A stretch of DNA of 7,370 bases, from positions 1 through 7,370 of the forward strand of contig CALZJV010000425.1 in assembly GCA_945787595.1 (NCBI GenBank), read 5' to 3'. The notes under the pieces were generated by a model that made no database searches, was not told the origin of the DNA, and saw nothing but the letters and a program-made list of their open reading frames with translations. Every line of letters starts with the position of its first letter. The stretch's first letter is position 1. Source of the DNA: an uncultured Desulfobacterales bacterium. Its GTDB lineage: Bacteria; Desulfobacterota; Desulfobacteria; Desulfobacterales; JAFDCJ01. Shown piece by piece: positions 5,318 to 7,370 of this stretch. The position numbers and the translations under genes were made by a program.

Positions 5318-7370
5318 TCTCAATGCTGATCCTGGCATCCACGACAAAGACCTGATCCTCAACGGCAATCAGCGGATTTAAATCCATTTCCTGTATTTGA
5401 GGCAGATCCGTGAGCAGTTGGGAAAGGCGCTGAATGATTTCGATCAACTGGTCCTGATTCACTCCCTTCTGTCCGCGCGCGCCTTCAAGCATGGATGCGC
5501 CTTTGATGGACGCCAACATTTGTCTGGCCTCACCCGCTGGCACCGGTGTAAGGTTGAAAACAACATCTTTCATAATTTCAACGAATATACCCCCGAGACC
5601 GAACATAACGGCATGGCCGAGACCTTCTTCGGCTTTGGCGCCCATGATTAACTCCAGACCTCCGGGGAGATATTTCTGGACCAAAAAGCTCAGATCGTCT
5701 TCTGAAAAACTCTGCTGCATTTTTTCAACCGCTGTCTCCACGGCATCCCCGTCCTTCAAATTAATGGCGACGCCCCCCATGTCGCTTTTATGCAGGATTG
5801 AAGCGGCATCGGCCTTGACGACCACCGGATAACCGATCTCAGCAGCGGCCTTGACTGCCTCTTCAGCGTTGGCTGCTATGTGCCAGCCCGCTGTCGGAAT
5901 CTTATAGGCGGCCAGGATGCTGTAAACCTCTTCGGCCGAAAGACTTGATTTCCCGGCTTCTTTGGCCGCTGCCAGGATTTGTCGGCCATCGTCGGCGGCC
6001 GTGTCGCTAAACGTTTGTACTTCGCCGATGTGTCGGGTGCGGATATAGTGATAGTTAACCAATGCTGTCATGGCCCGGGCCGCCTCGCCCGGCAGGGCAA
6101 AACATGGCACCCCGCCGTCTTGCAAAATCTTTACCACTTCCGTCCATTGGCGTCTGTCCGTCATCAGGTTGCAGACAATCGGTTTCTTCTGTTGATTGCT
6201 CACTTCAACAATTTCTCTGGCCGTGCTTTCATTGTCTACAAAAAACGGCGTGACGAAGTTGACGAAGACACAGTCGAAATTTTCATCTGCCATCATGGCG
6301 TCCAGGCACGCCCGATAATGCTGGGCCGGACCAGTGGCTAAAACATCTATTGGGTTGTTGACGGAGGCTTCCGGAAACAGAGTTTCAGTCAATACGGCTT
6401 GGGTCTTTTCTGAAAGCGGCGGCAGGGTCAAACCGGCCCCAACCATCACGTCCGTGGCAATCACCGCCGGGCCACCGGTATTGGTAATGATTCCCACCCG
6501 GTTGCCTCTGGGAATCGGTTGGGTTGCGAAGGCCGCGGCAGCTTCAATCAGCTCCCCTTCGTCTCTGAAGGACAGGATGCCGGCTTTTTTGAAGATCAAA
6601 TCGGTGGCAATGTCTTCCTTGGCAAGCCCTCCGGTGTGAGAGGCCGCGGCCTTGGCGCCTTCCATAGTGCGTCCGGCCTTCATGGCCAGGATTGGTTTTT
6701 TAGCAGCCACTTTCATGGCGACCTCCATGAAGGTTGTGGCATCCCTGAGTCCTTCAACATAGGTTACGATGACGCGGGTGCCGTCATCATCTCCCAGGTA
6801 TTCCATGATTTCCGGGATCGTCACATCACAGGCGTTGCCGTTGGAGGCATAGATGCGGGTGCCGACCCCCATTTGGGAAAATGCCTGGTGAATCACTTCG
6901 GCCACTCCACCGCTGAGAGCCACTATGGAGATGTAGCCCGGATCGGGCATGGTGAAGGTGAAATTGCAATAGGCCCTAATATCCGCATCTGTATTAATAA
7001 TGCCTTGACAATTGGGGCCCAGCACCCGGATGCCATATTCATCTGCTCTTGCCAGGAAATCCTTTTCAATGGCTTCCCCTTCGGGACCTGTCTCAGAAAA
7101 CCCACCTGAATTGATGATGACATTTTTTACCCCTTTTTTGCCGCAGTCTTCCATGGCCATCGGTACGAACTTGGCCGGGATCACCATATGAACGACATCG
7201 ATATTGTCGGGACATTCCATAATCGACTTATAGGCCTTAAGCCCCCTGATTTCATCCGCCTTGGGATTGATCGGGTAAATTCCGCCTTTAAACCCGAAGT
7301 CGATCAGGTTTTTGATCACCCGATTGCCGATGGACAGTTCCTTTGACGAAGCTCCGATGACGGCTACCGA
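5313..7370 (-). CDS. NDP(ADP)-forming acyl-CoA synthetase, fused alpha-beta type, N-terminus cut by window edge
   Basis: Reversible acyl-CoA + ADP + Pi = acid + ATP + CoA, the acetate-CoA ligase (ADP-forming) family. The frame is open to the window edge, giving 685 visible residues starting SVAVIGAS, the CoA-binding Rossmann strand and loop. Only about 10-20 N-terminal residues should be missing. Numbering from the first visible residue: CoA-binding domain about 1-140 with GPNCQG at 118-123; succinyl-CoA-ligase-like domains about 145-440; ATP-grasp domain about 475-685 with GLGGIF (591-596) and DLNPL (663-667). Both histidines expected for phosphoryl relay are present: His245 in SHTG (codon 6636-6638) and His527 in HKSDMGG (codon 5790-5792). 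No C-terminal acetyltransferase domain follows, so it is not a Pat-type protein acetyltransferase. Acetyl-CoA is the likeliest substrate class, but other short acyl-CoAs or arylacetyl-CoAs are possible. The last Lys codon and the TGA lie in a repeat arm. Confidence 0.93.
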   Translation of the reverse strand, partial: SVAVIGASSKELSIGNRVIKNLIDFGFKGGIYPINPKADEIRGLKAYKSIMECPDNIDVVHMVIPAKFVPMAMEDCGKKGVKNVIINSGGFSETGPEGEAIEKDFLARADEYGIRVLGPNCQGIINTDADIRAYCNFTFTMPDPGYISIVALSGGVAEVIHQAFSQMGVGTRIYASNGNACDVTIPEIMEYLGDDDGTRVIVTYVEGLRDATTFMEVAMKVAAKKPILAMKAGRTMEGAKAAASHTGGLAKEDIATDLIFKKAGILSFRDEGELIEAAAAFATQPIPRGNRVGIITNTGGPAVIATDVMVGAGLTLPPLSEKTQAVLTETLFPEASVNNPIDVLATGPAQHYRACLDAMMADENFDCVFVNFVTPFFVDNESTAREIVEVSNQQKKPIVCNLMTDRRQWTEVVKILQDGGVPCFALPGEAARAMTALVNYHYIRTRHIGEVQTFSDTAADDGRQILAAAKEAGKSSLSAEEVYSILAAYKIPTAGWHIAANAEEAVKAAAEIGYPVVVKADAASILHKSDMGGVAINLKDGDAVETAVEKMQQSFSEDDLSFLVQKYLPGGLELIMGAKAEEGLGHAVMFGLGGIFVEIMKDVVFNLTPVPAGEARQMLASIKGASMLEGARGQKGVNQDQLIEIIQRLSQLLTDLPQIQEMDLNPLIAVEDQVFVVDARISIEK

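Noticed and set aside
6519..7109. Plus-strand ORF of 196 residues
   Set aside because: It lies wholly antisense to the well-supported ADP-forming synthetase and shows no recognisable motif; a shadow frame.
7317..7319. GTG as the start of the ADP-forming synthetase
   Set aside because: The frame stays open to the window edge, and the upstream residues (SVAVIGASS and onward) are the conserved start of the CoA-binding domain, so the true start lies beyond the window.
5313..7370. Pat-type protein acetyltransferase
   Set aside because: That family carries an additional acetyltransferase domain; here the ATP-grasp domain ends the protein, and both relay histidines of the ligase are present.

Overview
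The window is a run of acyl-CoA synthetase genes, all on the minus strand and read from right to left. In transcription order it holds: (i) an NDP(ADP)-forming acyl-CoA synthetase of the fused alpha-beta type, cut by the right window edge (5313-7370); (ii) a canonical AMP-forming acyl-CoA ligase (3616-5172); (iii) a second AMP-forming ligase only 14 nt downstream (2021-3601); and (iv) a third AMP-forming ligase after a gap of about 340 nt (101-1681). No RNA gene, CRISPR array, transposase, phage gene or defence gene was seen. The only mobile-element-like material is short non-coding repeats in the two larger gaps.

Organism: the mid-range base composition, the stacking of paralogous acyl-CoA ligases beside an ADP-forming acyl-CoA synthetase, and the short repeats in the gaps suggest an anaerobic acid-degrading bacterium of the Desulfobacterota (sulfate reducer or syntroph). 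This is inferred from general resemblance, not from any marker gene, and confidence is moderate at best.

Layout: 1-100 is non-coding with one GC-rich stem-loop after the last gene. The 1682-2020 gap holds a degenerate inverted repeat near its two ends and an AT-rich inverted repeat, with no convincing gene or promoter. The 3602-3615 gap is so short that the Shine-Dalgarno of one gene overlaps the stop codon of the previous one. The 5173-5312 gap is mostly a MITE-like element of about 112 bp whose right arm supplies the stop codon of the ADP-forming synthetase.

How the genes could work together (inference): the AMP-forming ligases would activate free carboxylic acids to CoA thioesters at the cost of ATP to AMP plus PPi. 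The ADP-forming enzyme can run towards ATP, recovering energy from acyl-CoA end products such as acetyl-CoA. Substrates cannot be read from the sequence. I see no clear sign of an undescribed system. The more unusual points are the P-loop substitutions in the two 526-residue paralogues, the five-glycine run in one of them, and the repeat-derived stop codon.
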